From: Bryobacteraceae bacterium
Lineage (GTDB): Bacteria; Acidobacteriota; Terriglobia; Bryobacterales; Bryobacteraceae
DNA length: 64,000 nt
Direction of reading: 5' to 3'
NCBI GenBank assembly: GCA_025928545.1
Contig: JAICJH010000009.1
Span: 62,001 to 126,000, forward strand
Part shown: positions 7,804 through 17,129 of the stretch, in pieces
How positions within the stretch are numbered: the first letter of the stretch is position 1
Layout of the letters: each line of letters opens with the position of its first letter
Made by a program: the position numbers and the translations under genes
Notes under the pieces: model-generated
The model's database searches: none
Told to the model about the DNA's origin: nothing
Seen by the model: the letters and a program-made list of their open reading frames with translations, nothing else

Positions 7804-9723
7804 ATGGCAAGCCGGAAATTCGTGCTGGGCAGCTTTTGTTTGTTGGCCGCCGCATGCAGTGCTGTTGGACAAACTCAGAGCGCGGCTCCGCAGGGGAGCA
7901 TTGAGGGGCGCACGACATCAATTGACGGGCAGCCGCTGCGCAAAACTAATTTGACGCTGCGTCCGATTCAGGTTGGTCCCGGCGGAGGTGGAGGCGCCGG
8001 ATTCCAGCCGCCTGCACCGTACGCGACTACTTCCGACGCGGATGGAAAATTTTCATTTACCGGCCTGGAGGCTGGCCGGTACACGCTGGCGGCAGATCAT
8101 TCCGGTTACATCAATACTCAATACGGAACTAAGAGAACGTCAGGAGGCGGCCAGACGGGCAATCCGATTCTCACGCTCTCGGCCGGGCAACACCTGACCG
8201 GAATCAACGTTGAATTGCCGCCACAAGCTACGATTTCCGGTAAGGTGACCGATGAAGACGGCGACCCGATGCCGCGGATCAGGGTGAGCGCCATGCGCAA
8301 GAACTATGCGCTGGGGGCCGCGCGTATGATGAATTCCGCCTCGGCAATGACGGATGATAACGGCGACTATCATCTGACCAATATGACCGCCGGCCGGTAT
8401 TACATCTCGTTCGCGCCGCAGCGGGTCGGGCCGCAGGGCGCAAGGCGCGCGGGCGGCGATGCCGCGGGTCCTGAAACGGGATATGGAACCGTCTATTTTC
8501 CAGGCTCGCAGGATCTGGAAGGCGCAGTTCCGGTGGATGCGGTGGAAGGCCAGGACAAGGCGGGGATGAATGTACGGATGCGCAAGGTGCCGGTGTTCCA
8601 TATACGAGGGACGATCGGCGGCGACTTGCCTGCACCCGATCCAACTATGCCTGCGGCGATGGCGGGCCGTTTACAGATCAGCGTGTCGCCACCGGGCGGC
8701 ATGTTAGCCGGCGCGCTGAACATGCAGGCGACAAATCCGGATGGATCGTTTGATATCGCCGGTCTGACGCCAGGAGTGTGGAGCGTTGCCGTGATGAAGG
8801 CACAGGGACAGATTCAGGTGCTGAGCCAGACGACGGTGGTGATTTCGAATCGCGACGTGACCGACCTGAAAGTTATGGCAAAGGCTCCGGTTGATATTAC
8901 GGGACTCGTGCGGATTGTGCCGGATGGAGCCGCCGCGATTGCGCCGGCGATTCAGCCACAGGGAGGAGGTCCGAATGCGGGACGAGGAGGGAGTCAGCCG
9001 GCGAACCCCGCGCTGGGACAGTTGGGAGGCGGTCAGCCTTTCGGAGGGCCGGCCAGCGGGCGTGGTGCCAGCGGGCGCGGTGCCGGTGGGGGACAATCCG
9101 GCGCGGGTGCCGCGCAACAGGCGCCTCAGGTCCGCATTCAGGTGACGCTGGATCCGGTGGATGGACTCACGCTGGGCGGGTCGGTGCAACCAGGGCCGAT
9201 GCAGGCCGACGGATCATTCGTCATTCATAATGTGCCGCCGCTGAGCTACCGGGTAATGGCGGTTGCGCCGCCTCGCGGCTACGTCAAATCCTCAACACTG
9301 AATGGCCAGGATACACTGCGCGCCGGAATCGACATGAGTTCCGGCGGCAGAGTGGAAGTGGTAGTGAGTATGACAGCGGCGCAAATCGACGGCACGGTGA
9401 CGAATGCGGATGGGCAGGCAACGGCGGATGCGATTGTCACCGTGACGCCGGATCCGGTGCAGCCTGGCAGAAGGGATCTGTATAAGCAGGCGCGGTCGCG
9501 GGCCGATGGAGGGTTCACGGTGCAGGGGCTGGCGCCGGGGAAGTACCGGGTGTTTGCGTGGGAGGACTTAGAGCAGGGCGCGAATCAGGATCCGGATTAC
9601 ATGCAGCCGTTTGAGAGCTTGGGGACCAGCGTCAGCGTGGAAGACAGCGACAAGAAGACGGTGAGCGTAGTTGAGATTACAAAGGCTAAAGCTCAGGATG
9701 TGAATCGGCGGGTTGGACGGTAG
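7804..9723 (+). CDS. Exported carboxypeptidase-regulatory-like (Ig-like) repeat protein
   Basis: 639 residues with a signal peptide (cleavage near GQTQSA, residue 24). Several carboxypeptidase-regulatory or SdrD-B-like beta-sandwich modules follow, recognised by G-x-[IV]-x-G-x-[VT] starts and a DGxFxxxGLxxGxY closing strand: GSIEGRTTSIDGQPL with FSFTGLEAGRYTL (about 30-100), ISGKVTDEDGDPM with DYHLTNMTAGRYY (140-200), and VDGTVTNADGQ-like with GGFTVQGLAPGKYRV near the C-terminus. Residues about 386-442 are a Gly/Arg/Pro-rich low-complexity tract with the phrase SGRGASGRGAGGG. It is probably a cell-surface or periplasmic structural protein. It converges on the TonB-dependent receptor gene across a shared terminator. 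No catalytic domain is visible. Confidence 0.85.
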   Translation: MASRKFVLGSFCLLAAACSAVGQTQSAAPQGSIEGRTTSIDGQPLRKTNLTLRPIQVGPGGGGGAGFQPPAPYATTSDADGKFSFTGLEAGRYTLAADHSGYINTQYGTKRTSGGGQTGNPILTLSAGQHLTGINVELPPQATISGKVTDEDGDPMPRIRVSAMRKNYALGAARMMNSASAMTDDNGDYHLTNMTAGRYYISFAPQRVGPQGARRAGGDAAGPETGYGTVYFPGSQDLEGAVPVDAVEGQDKAGMNVRMRKVPVFHIRGTIGGDLPAPDPTMPAAMAGRLQISVSPPGGMLAGALNMQATNPDGSFDIAGLTPGVWSVAVMKAQGQIQVLSQTTVVISNRDVTDLKVMAKAPVDITGLVRIVPDGAAAIAPAIQPQGGGPNAGRGGSQPANPALGQLGGGQPFGGPASGRGASGRGAGGGQSGAGAAQQAPQVRIQVTLDPVDGLTLGGSVQPGPMQADGSFVIHNVPPLSYRVMAVAPPRGYVKSSTLNGQDTLRAGIDMSSGGRVEVVVSMTAAQIDGTVTNADGQATADAIVTVTPDPVQPGRRDLYKQARSRADGGFTVQGLAPGKYRVFAWEDLEQGANQDPDYMQPFESLGTSVSVEDSDKKTVSVVEITKAKAQDVNRRVGR

Positions 9724-9740
9724 TTTTGTGAGACAGCAAG

Positions 9741-9775
9741 AAAATGGGAGGAGGGTTCATACCTCCTCCCATTTT
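9741..9775. terminator. Strong bidirectional rho-independent terminator
   Basis: A perfect 14-bp stem, AAAATGGGAGGAGG at 9741-9754 and its complement at 9762-9775, has a 7-nt loop. It is flanked by A-runs on one side and T-runs on the other. It sits in the 62 bp between the converging genes that end at 9723 and 9786, so it can stop transcription from both. Confidence 0.9.
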
Positions 9776-9785
9776 TCGCAATGGC

Positions 9786-12700
9786 TTAGAATTTCAACTT
9801 CAGTGCCAGTTGAATGTTGCGTGGATTGCTGGAGAAGACGTTCTCCGGCTGATTGAAGCTGGCGTTGCCGGGCTTCAGCATTGTCTGGTACGACGGATTG
9901 TTGAATGAATCGAGGAAGACGTCATTCAACCGTCCGGCGATGAACTGCGGGTGGTTCAAGAAGTTCAGGAACTGCGCCTGGAACTCCAGTTTGAAGCGTT
10001 CGCTGAAAGAGATGCGCTTCACCAAAGTGAGGTCGATATTGTCAATCGGCCGGCCGGGCAAGGTGTTACGGCCGGCGGTGGGCATTACGCCTTTGGGGGC
10101 CAGAATGTACTCGGCGGTGAGGTCCTTCGCCACGAAGGCAACGGTATCGCCCTTGGTATTCAGCAGCGGTGTCGCCGTTGTGCCAGTGCCGGAAACGCCC
10201 AACGGGTTGAGGACCGTGCGGTCCACTGAATCTCCGTTCAGGTTGGAATCGAGACCGCTCTGCACGGTGTACTTTTCGCCGGTTTGGTAGGTATAGATGG
10301 GAGCGATTTCCCAATTGCCCACCACATTCTTCATTATGTAATTCTTGCTTCGTGAGAATAAGGGCACGTCATAGAGCATCGTCAGAGTAAAACGCTGCCG
10401 ATGATCAAGAGCGGAATCGGATTTCTCCGCGCTGAGATTGCGGAAATCCTGCGGGCGGCGCGGCGTGAGGTAAGTAGAGAAGACTTCGGCCGTGCTGTTG
10501 TCGATATTGTGGCTGTAAGTGTAGGCCGCGCGGAATGTCATACCGTCGGAGAGACGCCGGTCGGCCTGAATGTCGAGACCATGATAGGTCGACCAACCCT
10601 GAGGCTGATAAGAAGTGATCTTGTTGCGGAAGCCGGCATTGTAATAGTCCGGGCTTTCCGAACTGGTGGCGGCGGCCTGGGCGAGTAGTTGCTCGAGGGT
10701 CAGGGGCAGCGCGTCCAGCGTTGCCTGGCTGGGTGCGGTGAAATACATGGGGAGCGAGTGTCCGGGCGTCACCACTGCGTATTGATTGAGCTGGTTTTGC
10801 AGGGGCAAGTGAATGCCGCGGGTGCCGACGTAGCGAACTTCGAGCGTGTAGTCCTTATGGAGAACCTGCTGAACGCCGAAGGTCCAGTTCAGGGAATACG
10901 GCAAAGTCTGATCCGGGATGAAGCCTGAGGTTGCGGCTCTCGCTGCCGCAACGGAAAGTGTTCCGGCGCTGGCATTGGGCGGGATACCGCCGCCTTTGAG
11001 AAAGCCCGCGGGGCATTCCCAGCTGTTTTTGGAATCACATGGCCGATCCACAGTCTGGCTCAGCTGCGGGGGAGCGGAGAGGATACCGAGGTTGTCGAAC
11101 AGGACGTCATAGGCCATTCCGAAACCGGCGCGGATGGAAGTGGTGCCGCTGTCCCTGGGCGAATATGCGAAGCCGAGACGCGGCGCGAAGTTCTTATAAG
11201 ATGGCTGGGGCGAGTTGAAACTGATGAGGCCGGGCACACTGGCCAGGTTGTTCACTTTCTGAACGCGCTCGCCGAAGGGAACGCTGGTGAACTCCCAGCG
11301 AAACCCGAGATCCATGGTGAGGTGGCGGCTGGCGCGCCAACTATCGCTGGCGTAAAGGTAGGTTGCGATCTGGTCACCGTAATAAGTGAAGCTGCCGGTG
11401 GCGCGTTCGGCAAAATCGAAGGGCTGGAGGTCGTAAAGGTAGTCGGTAGTCTGGGCGTATTCGTAATCGCCCAGAGCGCGCTGCGTGAAGGACTGGGGCG
11501 AAATGATTTTGCGGCCGTCGAAGCCGAATTTCAGAGTGTGGCGGCCTTTGGTCCAGGTGACGTTGTCGGTGAGCTGATAGGTGTTCTGGATTGTAAATTG
11601 GGGGGCACTATTAAAGACGCCTAACTGAATGCCGACGTCATCGAAGGTAATGGTCGGGAACTTATCGAGACCGGGGAACTGGAAGTTGCCCTCCGGGACG
11701 TCCGAGTTGTAACGGTTGTAGCCGAGGCGCAATTCGTTGGTCAGCGAGGGAGTGAAGTTATGGTATTCGGTGGCGGTGACCAGGTAGTAGGTGGTGGGTG
11801 ACGGCAGGAAGAACACCGGTAACTGGGGTTCGGAGGAGGGAGGAAAGCCGCTGTTCTTGTTATAGACAAAGCGGCCGCGCAACTGATCGTTTGCGGACAT
11901 GTTGTAATCCATCGAAGCGACTCCGTAGTTCCAGTTCTGGAAAGCGGGCCCTGCGATATTAGCAGTCCCGATGGGTACCGTGACTGTGGTGCCGGCTGGC
12001 AGTGTGTAATCGACGGTGCCCTGATCGTTGGTGGGCGCAAGGGGCATGTACTGCTGGAAGATTTTCAGATTCGTGGCGCTGACACCGGGCAGAGCGGAGA
12101 GGATGGCCATCCCCGCCGCGGTTGGCGCGGAAACACCGGAAGTGCTGACGCTGCCAGTGGGGTTGTATTCCCAATCCCCAAAGAAGAAGAGTTTGTCCTT
12201 GCGGATGGGGCCGCCGAAATTTGCGCCAAAACGATTTTGGTCATAGCGGGGGTTCTTGCGGATGCCCTGATTCTGGAAGACCTGGTCGATCGCATTGAGA
12301 TTGCGGTTATCCAGATATTCATAGAGTTCGCCGTGAAAATTATTGGTGCCGGATTTGACGTTGGTGTTGAACTGCCCGCCTGAAGAATGGCCGAACTCAG
12401 CCTGATACATATTTTGAAGAACTGTGAATTCCTGCACTGCGTCATTGGGGACGTAAACGAGCGGGCCGGTTACGGACTTGCTGTTGTTGTCGACGCCCTC
12501 AATCGTGAAATTATTGTTGCGGGGACGCTGACCGCCAACAGAAGGGCCTTCGCCCGCGCCGACACCTCCACCGGTGGACACGCCGGCGGAAAGCAGGGAG
12601 AGGTTGATAACGCCCTGGCCGGAACTCGCGCTGGGGAGATCGGCAGTCAGTCTCTCGCTGTAGCTGTTGGTGATTTGAGGCGTTGTGACGTCGATGGTTG

Positions 12701-13103
12701 AGACAGCATCGGTGACCTCGACGGTGGTTTGCGTACCACTCAGGGAGAGCGCGATATTTTGTGAAGTGGTGCGGTTCAGCGACACCGGTATGGCATTGAC
12801 TGTTTTCGCGGCAAAACCCTGCGCGGTAACCGCGAGATCATAGTTTCCGATTGCCAGATTCGGGAAATGGTATTCGCCTGCGGTGTTCGTGGTGGAAGTT
12901 GCCTTCACACCGGTAGCAGTGTTGGTGGCGGCAACGCTGGCGTTTGGTACAACTGCGCCTGAGGGATCGGTTACAGTTCCGGCCAGATCTCCGCTGGTCA
13001 ACTGCGAGGAAGCGTTTTGTGGGATACAACAGACAAGTACGATGACCGCGGCCGTCGCGATTGCGACTTTTCGAATCAGCCGATTCAAATTATTCAAACT
13101 CAT
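9786..13103 (-). CDS. TonB-dependent receptor, Oar-like, with N-terminal carboxypeptidase-regulatory domain
   Basis: Outer-membrane beta-barrel of 1105 residues. A hydrophobic signal segment covers residues about 13-33. A carboxypeptidase-regulatory beta-sandwich (LAGTVTDPSGAVVPNASV through GEYHFPNLAIGNYDL) fills about 38-120. The plug includes GQRPRNNNFTIEGVDNNS and VQEFTVLQNMYQAEFGHSSG near 190-250. The rest is a large barrel with alternating aromatic strands, ending in IQLALKLKF, a typical C-terminal aromatic strand. Oar-like receptors are greatly multiplied in Acidobacteria and probably import large polymers or peptides; the ligand is unknown. The upstream region 13104-13473 may carry its promoter. 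Confidence 0.93.
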   Translation of the reverse strand: MSLNNLNRLIRKVAIATAAVIVLVCCIPQNASSQLTSGDLAGTVTDPSGAVVPNASVAATNTATGVKATSTTNTAGEYHFPNLAIGNYDLAVTAQGFAAKTVNAIPVSLNRTTSQNIALSLSGTQTTVEVTDAVSTIDVTTPQITNSYSERLTADLPSASSGQGVINLSLLSAGVSTGGGVGAGEGPSVGGQRPRNNNFTIEGVDNNSKSVTGPLVYVPNDAVQEFTVLQNMYQAEFGHSSGGQFNTNVKSGTNNFHGELYEYLDNRNLNAIDQVFQNQGIRKNPRYDQNRFGANFGGPIRKDKLFFFGDWEYNPTGSVSTSGVSAPTAAGMAILSALPGVSATNLKIFQQYMPLAPTNDQGTVDYTLPAGTTVTVPIGTANIAGPAFQNWNYGVASMDYNMSANDQLRGRFVYNKNSGFPPSSEPQLPVFFLPSPTTYYLVTATEYHNFTPSLTNELRLGYNRYNSDVPEGNFQFPGLDKFPTITFDDVGIQLGVFNSAPQFTIQNTYQLTDNVTWTKGRHTLKFGFDGRKIISPQSFTQRALGDYEYAQTTDYLYDLQPFDFAERATGSFTYYGDQIATYLYASDSWRASRHLTMDLGFRWEFTSVPFGERVQKVNNLASVPGLISFNSPQPSYKNFAPRLGFAYSPRDSGTTSIRAGFGMAYDVLFDNLGILSAPPQLSQTVDRPCDSKNSWECPAGFLKGGGIPPNASAGTLSVAAARAATSGFIPDQTLPYSLNWTFGVQQVLHKDYTLEVRYVGTRGIHLPLQNQLNQYAVVTPGHSLPMYFTAPSQATLDALPLTLEQLLAQAAATSSESPDYYNAGFRNKITSYQPQGWSTYHGLDIQADRRLSDGMTFRAAYTYSHNIDNSTAEVFSTYLTPRRPQDFRNLSAEKSDSALDHRQRFTLTMLYDVPLFSRSKNYIMKNVVGNWEIAPIYTYQTGEKYTVQSGLDSNLNGDSVDRTVLNPLGVSGTGTTATPLLNTKGDTVAFVAKDLTAEYILAPKGVMPTAGRNTLPGRPIDNIDLTLVKRISFSERFKLEFQAQFLNFLNHPQFIAGRLNDVFLDSFNNPSYQTMLKPGNASFNQPENVFSSNPRNIQLALKLKF

Positions 13104-13473
13104 GACTTATTGACCTCTCTTTTGAAACTGAATTTCGCCCCGGTTATTCATGCTATGGGCACTTTTACCCCTGGAATTTCAACGGAATGCCAAGTGCAAA
13201 CCTGGGGCCAAGTTCAAAGAGGATAGAAGAGTACACAGCTGCGAGGGAGCTTGCACCGAACGGTCCAAAGGGTGTTTTCAGGGGCGAACGGCGCCGATTG
13301 AGGGGTGAAGTCAGGAATCGATGGGGCGAATGGCACGAGCAGGCGCAGGGAATCACGAGACTACGTGCAAGTGTTACTCAGGGAAGGGGAACTTTATTGG
13401 TGTGAAGTGGTAAAAGTGCAAACCTGGGGGGCGGAATTGTGTGCCCATTTAAAAGAGGACCTGGTGTGAGAGC
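13104..13473. other. Gene-poor region with short direct and inverted repeats
   Basis: 370 bp between two leftward genes. A 16-bp direct repeat AAGTGCAAACCTGGGG occurs at 13192-13207 and 13414-13429. The 12-mer GCACTTTTACCC at 13159-13170 is matched over 11 bases by the inverted GGTAAAAGTGC at 13409-13419. The repeats bracket about 220 bp with no gene that I can support. It may be a small non-autonomous element or the remains of one; I see no transposase. Confidence 0.45.
13192..13429. repeat. 16-bp direct repeat pair bracketing about 200 bp
   Basis: The two copies of AAGTGCAAACCTGGGG (13192-13207, 13414-13429) are identical. Both are followed within about 30 bp by an AAGAGGA phrase (13219 and 13452 areas), which suggests a slightly longer, diverged repeat unit. 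The function is unknown. Confidence 0.5.
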
Positions 13474-14037
13474 TTACCGGCCACGTCCGCTTGCACCACG
13501 TCCGCCAGCGGTTGCGCGAGCTGCGGTGGAGGGCGGAACGATGCCCTTGATCCTCATATAGACGGCCATGCTGCCGTAGCATTCCTGATCGTGAGCGCTG
13601 TTGTAACCGAGGCGTCCGGCCCGCGTATTCTGGCCACGACCATAAGCGATTAATTCGGTGGCGTTCGCGTCGGTGAGCGTATCCATGGCTTTATCGCATT
13701 CGGCGAATGAGGCATTCAGGGCGGCAATCAAGTCGGCCTTGGTAGTTTTAGTGGCGGCATCGCCGCGTTTCGTGGGGCCGTTGAGGGTGGAGCAGATTCC
13801 GGTCTGGGCGTCGGCGACATGGGCAACCCAACCTCCGAAAGTCATTTCCTCCGGAACCGGAGCGAAGCTGTAGTTGGCTTCGGGCATGGCGTTTGCCGCA
13901 GCAAGAAGATTGGTCTTTACCGCTGTGTAGACCGTTCTGGTTTCCGCGGCGATGCCGGGCGGGAGCGCCATACCCTGTGCGAAAGCGGAGGCGGAAAACG
14001 CGGCGGCGATGATTGCCGTGGAAAGAAAGTGTCTCAT
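13474..14037 (-). CDS. Exported DinB family protein
   Basis: DinB/YfiT-like four-helix-bundle protein with a signal peptide. The ATG at 14037 is chosen because it places MRHFLSTAIIAAAFSASAFA at the N-terminus; a longer frame starts at 14067. The mature part shows the phrase MPEANYSFAPVPEEMTFGGW with VAHVADAQTGICSTL. These are the conserved first helix and metal-ligand His of the family. A second His occurs in YNSAHDQECYGSM. Cytoplasmic relatives are thiol transferases or of unknown function. Export is a recurrent acidobacterial variant. The C-terminus is a Gly/Arg tail (GGRGASGRGR) like tracts in two other exported proteins of this window. Confidence 0.85.
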   Translation of the reverse strand: MRHFLSTAIIAAAFSASAFAQGMALPPGIAAETRTVYTAVKTNLLAAANAMPEANYSFAPVPEEMTFGGWVAHVADAQTGICSTLNGPTKRGDAATKTTKADLIAALNASFAECDKAMDTLTDANATELIAYGRGQNTRAGRLGYNSAHDQECYGSMAVYMRIKGIVPPSTAARATAGGRGASGRGR

Positions 14038-14188
14038 AAATGCACTCACCAGTGTAATCGAAGTCAATCGTTACATCCGCTTAGAACGATTGTAAGGCAG
14101 GAACGGGTTATTTACGCTCCGGGACTATTTGTTACTTCAGAACGCCATAATGGTTGACCATTGGCACTTAGATTGCTTTTGGGGTGAC

Positions 14189-14737
14189 ATGACACTATTC
14201 AAATCATGCTTACCGGTCTTTGCAGCGCTGTTGACTTTGGGAATGGGCGGGTGCTCTCAGACGCCGCCGAAGTCGCCGGATGTTTCGGATGCGATTCGGA
14301 AATCGCTGGACGATTCGGGATTCAAAGACGTTTCGGTTCGACAGGATCGCGATAAAGGAGTTGTGACGCTGGGCGGCCACGTGCCTGACGACCGTGGAAA
14401 ATCCCAGGCCGAATCCGTCGCGAAATCGCTTGCTCAGGGGCAGGTGGTCGCAAACGAAATTGCGATTATTACTCCGGGCGTTCAGAGTGAATCGCGGGAT
14501 ATTAACTCGGACGTGGATAAGGGCATCGAGAAGAATCTGGATGCGGCCCTGATACAGAACGGGCTGAATAAGATGGTGAACTACAAAGTGAAGAATGGCG
14601 TGATTACGCTGACCGGCAATGTGAATTCGGAAAACATGCGAGCTAAGGCCGCTCAGATTGCGGCGGGTGTTCCGTATCAGCAGCAGGTCGTGAATGAGCT
14701 GCAGGTGCGGGATCAGAAAGCAACAAGCGTGCACTGA
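14189..14737 (+). CDS. BON-domain lipoprotein (two BON domains)
   Basis: Periplasmic or outer-membrane lipoprotein of 182 residues. The signal peptide ends in a lipobox-like MGGCSQ (Cys at residue 22). Two BON domains follow. Residues about 33-92 contain VSDAIRKSLDDSGF and GVVTLGGHVPDD. Residues about 105-172 contain GIEKNLDAALIQNGL and GVITLTGNVNSE, ending in VVNELQV. BON domains bind phospholipid surfaces and occur in the osmotically induced protein OsmY. I use the ATG at 14189 rather than an upstream one at 14129 because the signal peptide begins there. A good terminator follows. A role in envelope stress is an inference from the family. Confidence 0.87.
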   Translation: MTLFKSCLPVFAALLTLGMGGCSQTPPKSPDVSDAIRKSLDDSGFKDVSVRQDRDKGVVTLGGHVPDDRGKSQAESVAKSLAQGQVVANEIAIITPGVQSESRDINSDVDKGIEKNLDAALIQNGLNKMVNYKVKNGVITLTGNVNSENMRAKAAQIAAGVPYQQQVVNELQVRDQKATSVH

Positions 14738-14748
14738 GGCAGGAATAA

Positions 14749-14793
14749 CCGGCGTCCGCGATGTTCGCACACCGGGGACGCCGGAAGCTTTTT
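14749..14793 (+). terminator. Rho-independent terminator after the BON lipoprotein gene
   Basis: The stem CCGGCGTCC (14749-14757) pairs with GGACGCCGG (14776-14784), with an 18-nt loop, and is followed by AAGCTTTTTAA. It lies 12 bp after the stop at 14737. It also lies just beyond the stop of the small leftward gene at 14792, so it may serve both strands. Confidence 0.75.
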
Positions 14794-14869
14794 AATGATG
14801 GCTTAAGAGGAACCACGCCAGGATGAGAACTCCGGGAACTCCCAACAGCCAGGCAACTATGTATCTCAT
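14792..14869 (-). CDS. 25-residue single-pass membrane peptide
   Basis: A very short reading frame from an ATG at 14869 to a TAA encodes 25 residues, MRYIVAWLLGVPG followed by a hydrophobic run and a C-terminal Ser-His-His. This makes one membrane helix. A strong Shine-Dalgarno sequence AGGAG (plus-strand CTCCT, 14879-14883) stands nine bases upstream. The same frame is open to 15019, but only the last 25 codons look like protein and only this start has a ribosome site. Small hydrophobic proteins with a WLLGVPG phrase are common near envelope-stress genes, from memory. Its closest neighbour is the BON lipoprotein gene. No function can be assigned. Confidence 0.6.
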   Translation of the reverse strand: MRYIVAWLLGVPGVLILAWFLLSHH

Positions 14870-15067
14870 TACGTTCGTCTCCTGATGAGGTAGTTGCAAT
14901 TGAGCATCCATTCCGGTCAGCGTTCTGTGGTGCCGCGAGAGTAAGGACGAAGGGATACATGTCCGATCTCCCGCACATTGATTCGACGAATTCATGAACC
15001 GCGCGCAGGTGGTCATCAAGCCGATTTCATGCGCCGCGTCGCTGTCTCTCCTGCAATTCCAGACTGA

Positions 15068-15115
15068 TTGACAATTCTTTTCACCTCGTAGTACACTTAA
15101 CTGACTGAGTAGTCA
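15068..15115 (+). promoter_or_regulatory. Promoter and TetR-type operator of the efflux operon
   Basis: TTGACA at 15068-15073 and TACACT at 15092-15097 are spaced by 18 bp. The inverted repeat TGACT-GAGT-AGTCA (15102-15115) follows directly, over the expected transcription start and three bases before the tetR ATG. Such a palindrome at the start site is the usual arrangement for autorepression by a TetR protein, here presumably the product of the next gene. Confidence 0.65.
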
Positions 15116-15117
15116 TT

Positions 15118-15729
15118 ATGGCATTAGCGGGGAAAAGCAAGCAGGATGTTGTTTCGGAATTCCGCTGCGGAGAAATCCTGGCAGCGGCGCGGACAGTGTT
15201 TGCGACACGGGGGTTCAACGACGCAACGGTGGATGAAATCGCGGCGGCGGCGGGCATCGCGAAGGGTACCGTTTATCTGTATTTTTCATCCAAAAAAGAA
15301 ATCTATCTGGCGGCGCTGAAGCAGGGACTGCTGGAACTTCAGGAACGCACGGCGGCGGCGATGCAGGCCGCGCAGGGCGTGCAGGGCAAGCTGAAAGCGT
15401 TTGTGCGAACACGCATCGAATATGCCGACGCGAATCGGGATTTCATCAAGATCTACCATTCCGAATTCGGAAATCTGGCGAATGCGGCAGTGCGGGACAG
15501 TGAGTTTCAGCAGCTTTATCTGAAGCAGGCGAAGTCGCTGGAGCTCGTGTTGCAGACGGCGGTCAAAGGCGGCGAACTGCGGAGAATCCGAACCGATTTC
15601 GCTGCTTTCATCATCTACGACATGGTGAAGAGTGTAATGACGCAGAGGCTGCTGGGATGGTCGAGCGGCCGGTTGGAAGACGACATCGCGACGCTGAACG
15701 ATCTGATCTGGAAGGGGATGGCGGCATGA
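15118..15729 (+). CDS. TetR/AcrR family transcriptional regulator of the efflux operon
   Basis: One-component repressor of 203 residues. The N-terminal helix-turn-helix spans about 15-65: [27 protein letters not shown], then [17 protein letters not shown], all typical TetR signatures (given here as separate phrases of the same helix bundle). The C-terminal ligand-binding domain is of the TetR_C type. Its gene opens the operon tetR-tolC-emrA-emrB and its stop overlaps the tolC start (ATGA). The palindrome TGACT-N4-AGTCA just upstream is the likely operator, so drug binding should relieve repression of the whole operon. The ligand is unknown. Confidence 0.93.
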   Translation: MALAGKSKQDVVSEFRCGEILAAARTVFATRGFNDATVDEIAAAAGIAKGTVYLYFSSKKEIYLAALKQGLLELQERTAAAMQAAQGVQGKLKAFVRTRIEYADANRDFIKIYHSEFGNLANAAVRDSEFQQLYLKQAKSLELVLQTAVKGGELRRIRTDFAAFIIYDMVKSVMTQRLLGWSSGRLEDDIATLNDLIWKGMAA

Positions 15730-17129
15730 GGAGCAGAGTCTGTGTGGGGCTGCTGGTGCTGGCGGCGGGAGCTTCTGCGCAGGAGACGTTTACGGGCACC
15801 GGCATTTCCTCCGGCAGCGGCATTTTTTCCGGCAGCGTGGTCAGCGGAACCGCAACCAGTGCGCGAATACCGCTTTCGCTCGCGGACGCGATCGCACGCG
15901 GGATGAAGACGAATCTCGGCGCGCTGGTGGCGTATCAGAGTATCCGTTCGGCACAGGGAGCGAGGGGCGAGGCTTTGAGCAGGTTGTTACCGAATCTGAC
16001 TGCGAATGCGTACGAACAAACGCAGCAGATCAATCTGGCGGCATTCGGCTTCGGAAACGTTCCGGGGTTTCCCCAGATCGTGGGACCGTTCGGGATCACG
16101 GATGTGCGGACGGCGGTGTCGCAGCCGATTTTGAATTTCAAATCCATCTACAATACGCGGGCCGCAACCGTGGAACAGAAGGCTGCAACGCTTTCGAGCG
16201 AGGACGCGCGGGACATGGTGGCGCTGGTGGTAACCGGGCTTTACCTGCAGGCGAGGACGGCGGAGAGCCGCATCGACACGGGCCAGGCGCAGGTGACGGC
16301 GGCGCAGGCAGTTTACAACCAGGCATCGGACTTCCGCAGCAACGGTGTGGTTCCGGCGATTGAAGTACTGCGGGCACAGGTTGAATTGCAGACGCAGCAA
16401 CAGCGGCTGATTTCATATCGAAGCGAAGCGGAAAAGCTGAAGCTGCGGCTGGCGCGCGCCATCGGCATGCCGGACGGACAGGCATTCGACCTGAGCGACG
16501 CGATGCCTTATTCACCGGTTCCGGCGCTGAAGCTGGAAGACGCGATCGGGCGGGCGTATACGTCGCGCATGGATTATCAGAGCGCGGAAGCGCGGGTGAA
16601 AGCCGCGGAACTGGACAGGAAAGCGGCTGAAGCGGGGCGGTTGCCGACGGCGGAATTCAACGCGAATTACGGGGACATCGGGCATACGCTGGACCATTCG
16701 CACGGAACGTTTGCGGCGACGGTGGGTGTCAGCGTTCCGCTGTTTCAGGGTGGACGGGTGCGGAGTCAGGTGACTCAGGCGGATGCGGAACTGGAGCGGC
16801 GCAAAGCGGAGCTGGCGGATCTGCGCGGGCGGATCGCTTTTGAAATTCGGGCTGCATATCTGGACCTGGATTCGGCCGGCCAGCAGACGCAGGTGGCGAA
16901 GAACACGATCGACCTCGCACAGCAGCAGCTTGCGCAGTCACAGGACCGGTTCGCGGCCGGGGTCACGGGCAATCTGGAAGTGGTGCAGGCGCAGGAGGCG
17001 GTGGCGACCGCCAATGAGAATTACATTGCAAGCCTGTATGTGTACAACGCGGCGAAGGCGACGCTGGGCCGCTCAATCGGAAATGCGGAGAAGACAATTC
17101 CATCGATTCTCCAGGGGGAACTTCAGTAA
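15726..17129 (+). CDS. TolC family outer-membrane efflux channel
   Basis: Outer-membrane factor of a tripartite efflux pump, 467 residues. The ATG at 15726 overlaps the tetR stop and starts a signal peptide ([19 protein letters not shown]). Two OEP repeats are visible: [20 protein letters not shown] through the first coiled coil, and the second half with [18 protein letters not shown] and [18 protein letters not shown]. The Ala/Gln-rich helices form the periplasmic tunnel. An extra Ser/Gly/Thr-rich segment stands between the signal peptide and the first helix (residues about 20-45). The stop TAA overlaps the start of the membrane-fusion gene (TAATG). Confidence 0.93.
   Translation: MRSRVCVGLLVLAAGASAQETFTGTGISSGSGIFSGSVVSGTATSARIPLSLADAIARGMKTNLGALVAYQSIRSAQGARGEALSRLLPNLTANAYEQTQQINLAAFGFGNVPGFPQIVGPFGITDVRTAVSQPILNFKSIYNTRAATVEQKAATLSSEDARDMVALVVTGLYLQARTAESRIDTGQAQVTAAQAVYNQASDFRSNGVVPAIEVLRAQVELQTQQQRLISYRSEAEKLKLRLARAIGMPDGQAFDLSDAMPYSPVPALKLEDAIGRAYTSRMDYQSAEARVKAAELDRKAAEAGRLPTAEFNANYGDIGHTLDHSHGTFAATVGVSVPLFQGGRVRSQVTQADAELERRKAELADLRGRIAFEIRAAYLDLDSAGQQTQVAKNTIDLAQQQLAQSQDRFAAGVTGNLEVVQAQEAVATANENYIASLYVYNAAKATLGRSIGNAEKTIPSILQGELQ

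Noticed and set aside
13187-13405. 72-codon plus-strand frame in the repeat-flanked gap
   Set aside because: Its composition is Arg/Glu/Gly-rich without a ribosome site or resemblance to a family, and it overlaps the repeats. Not supported as a gene.
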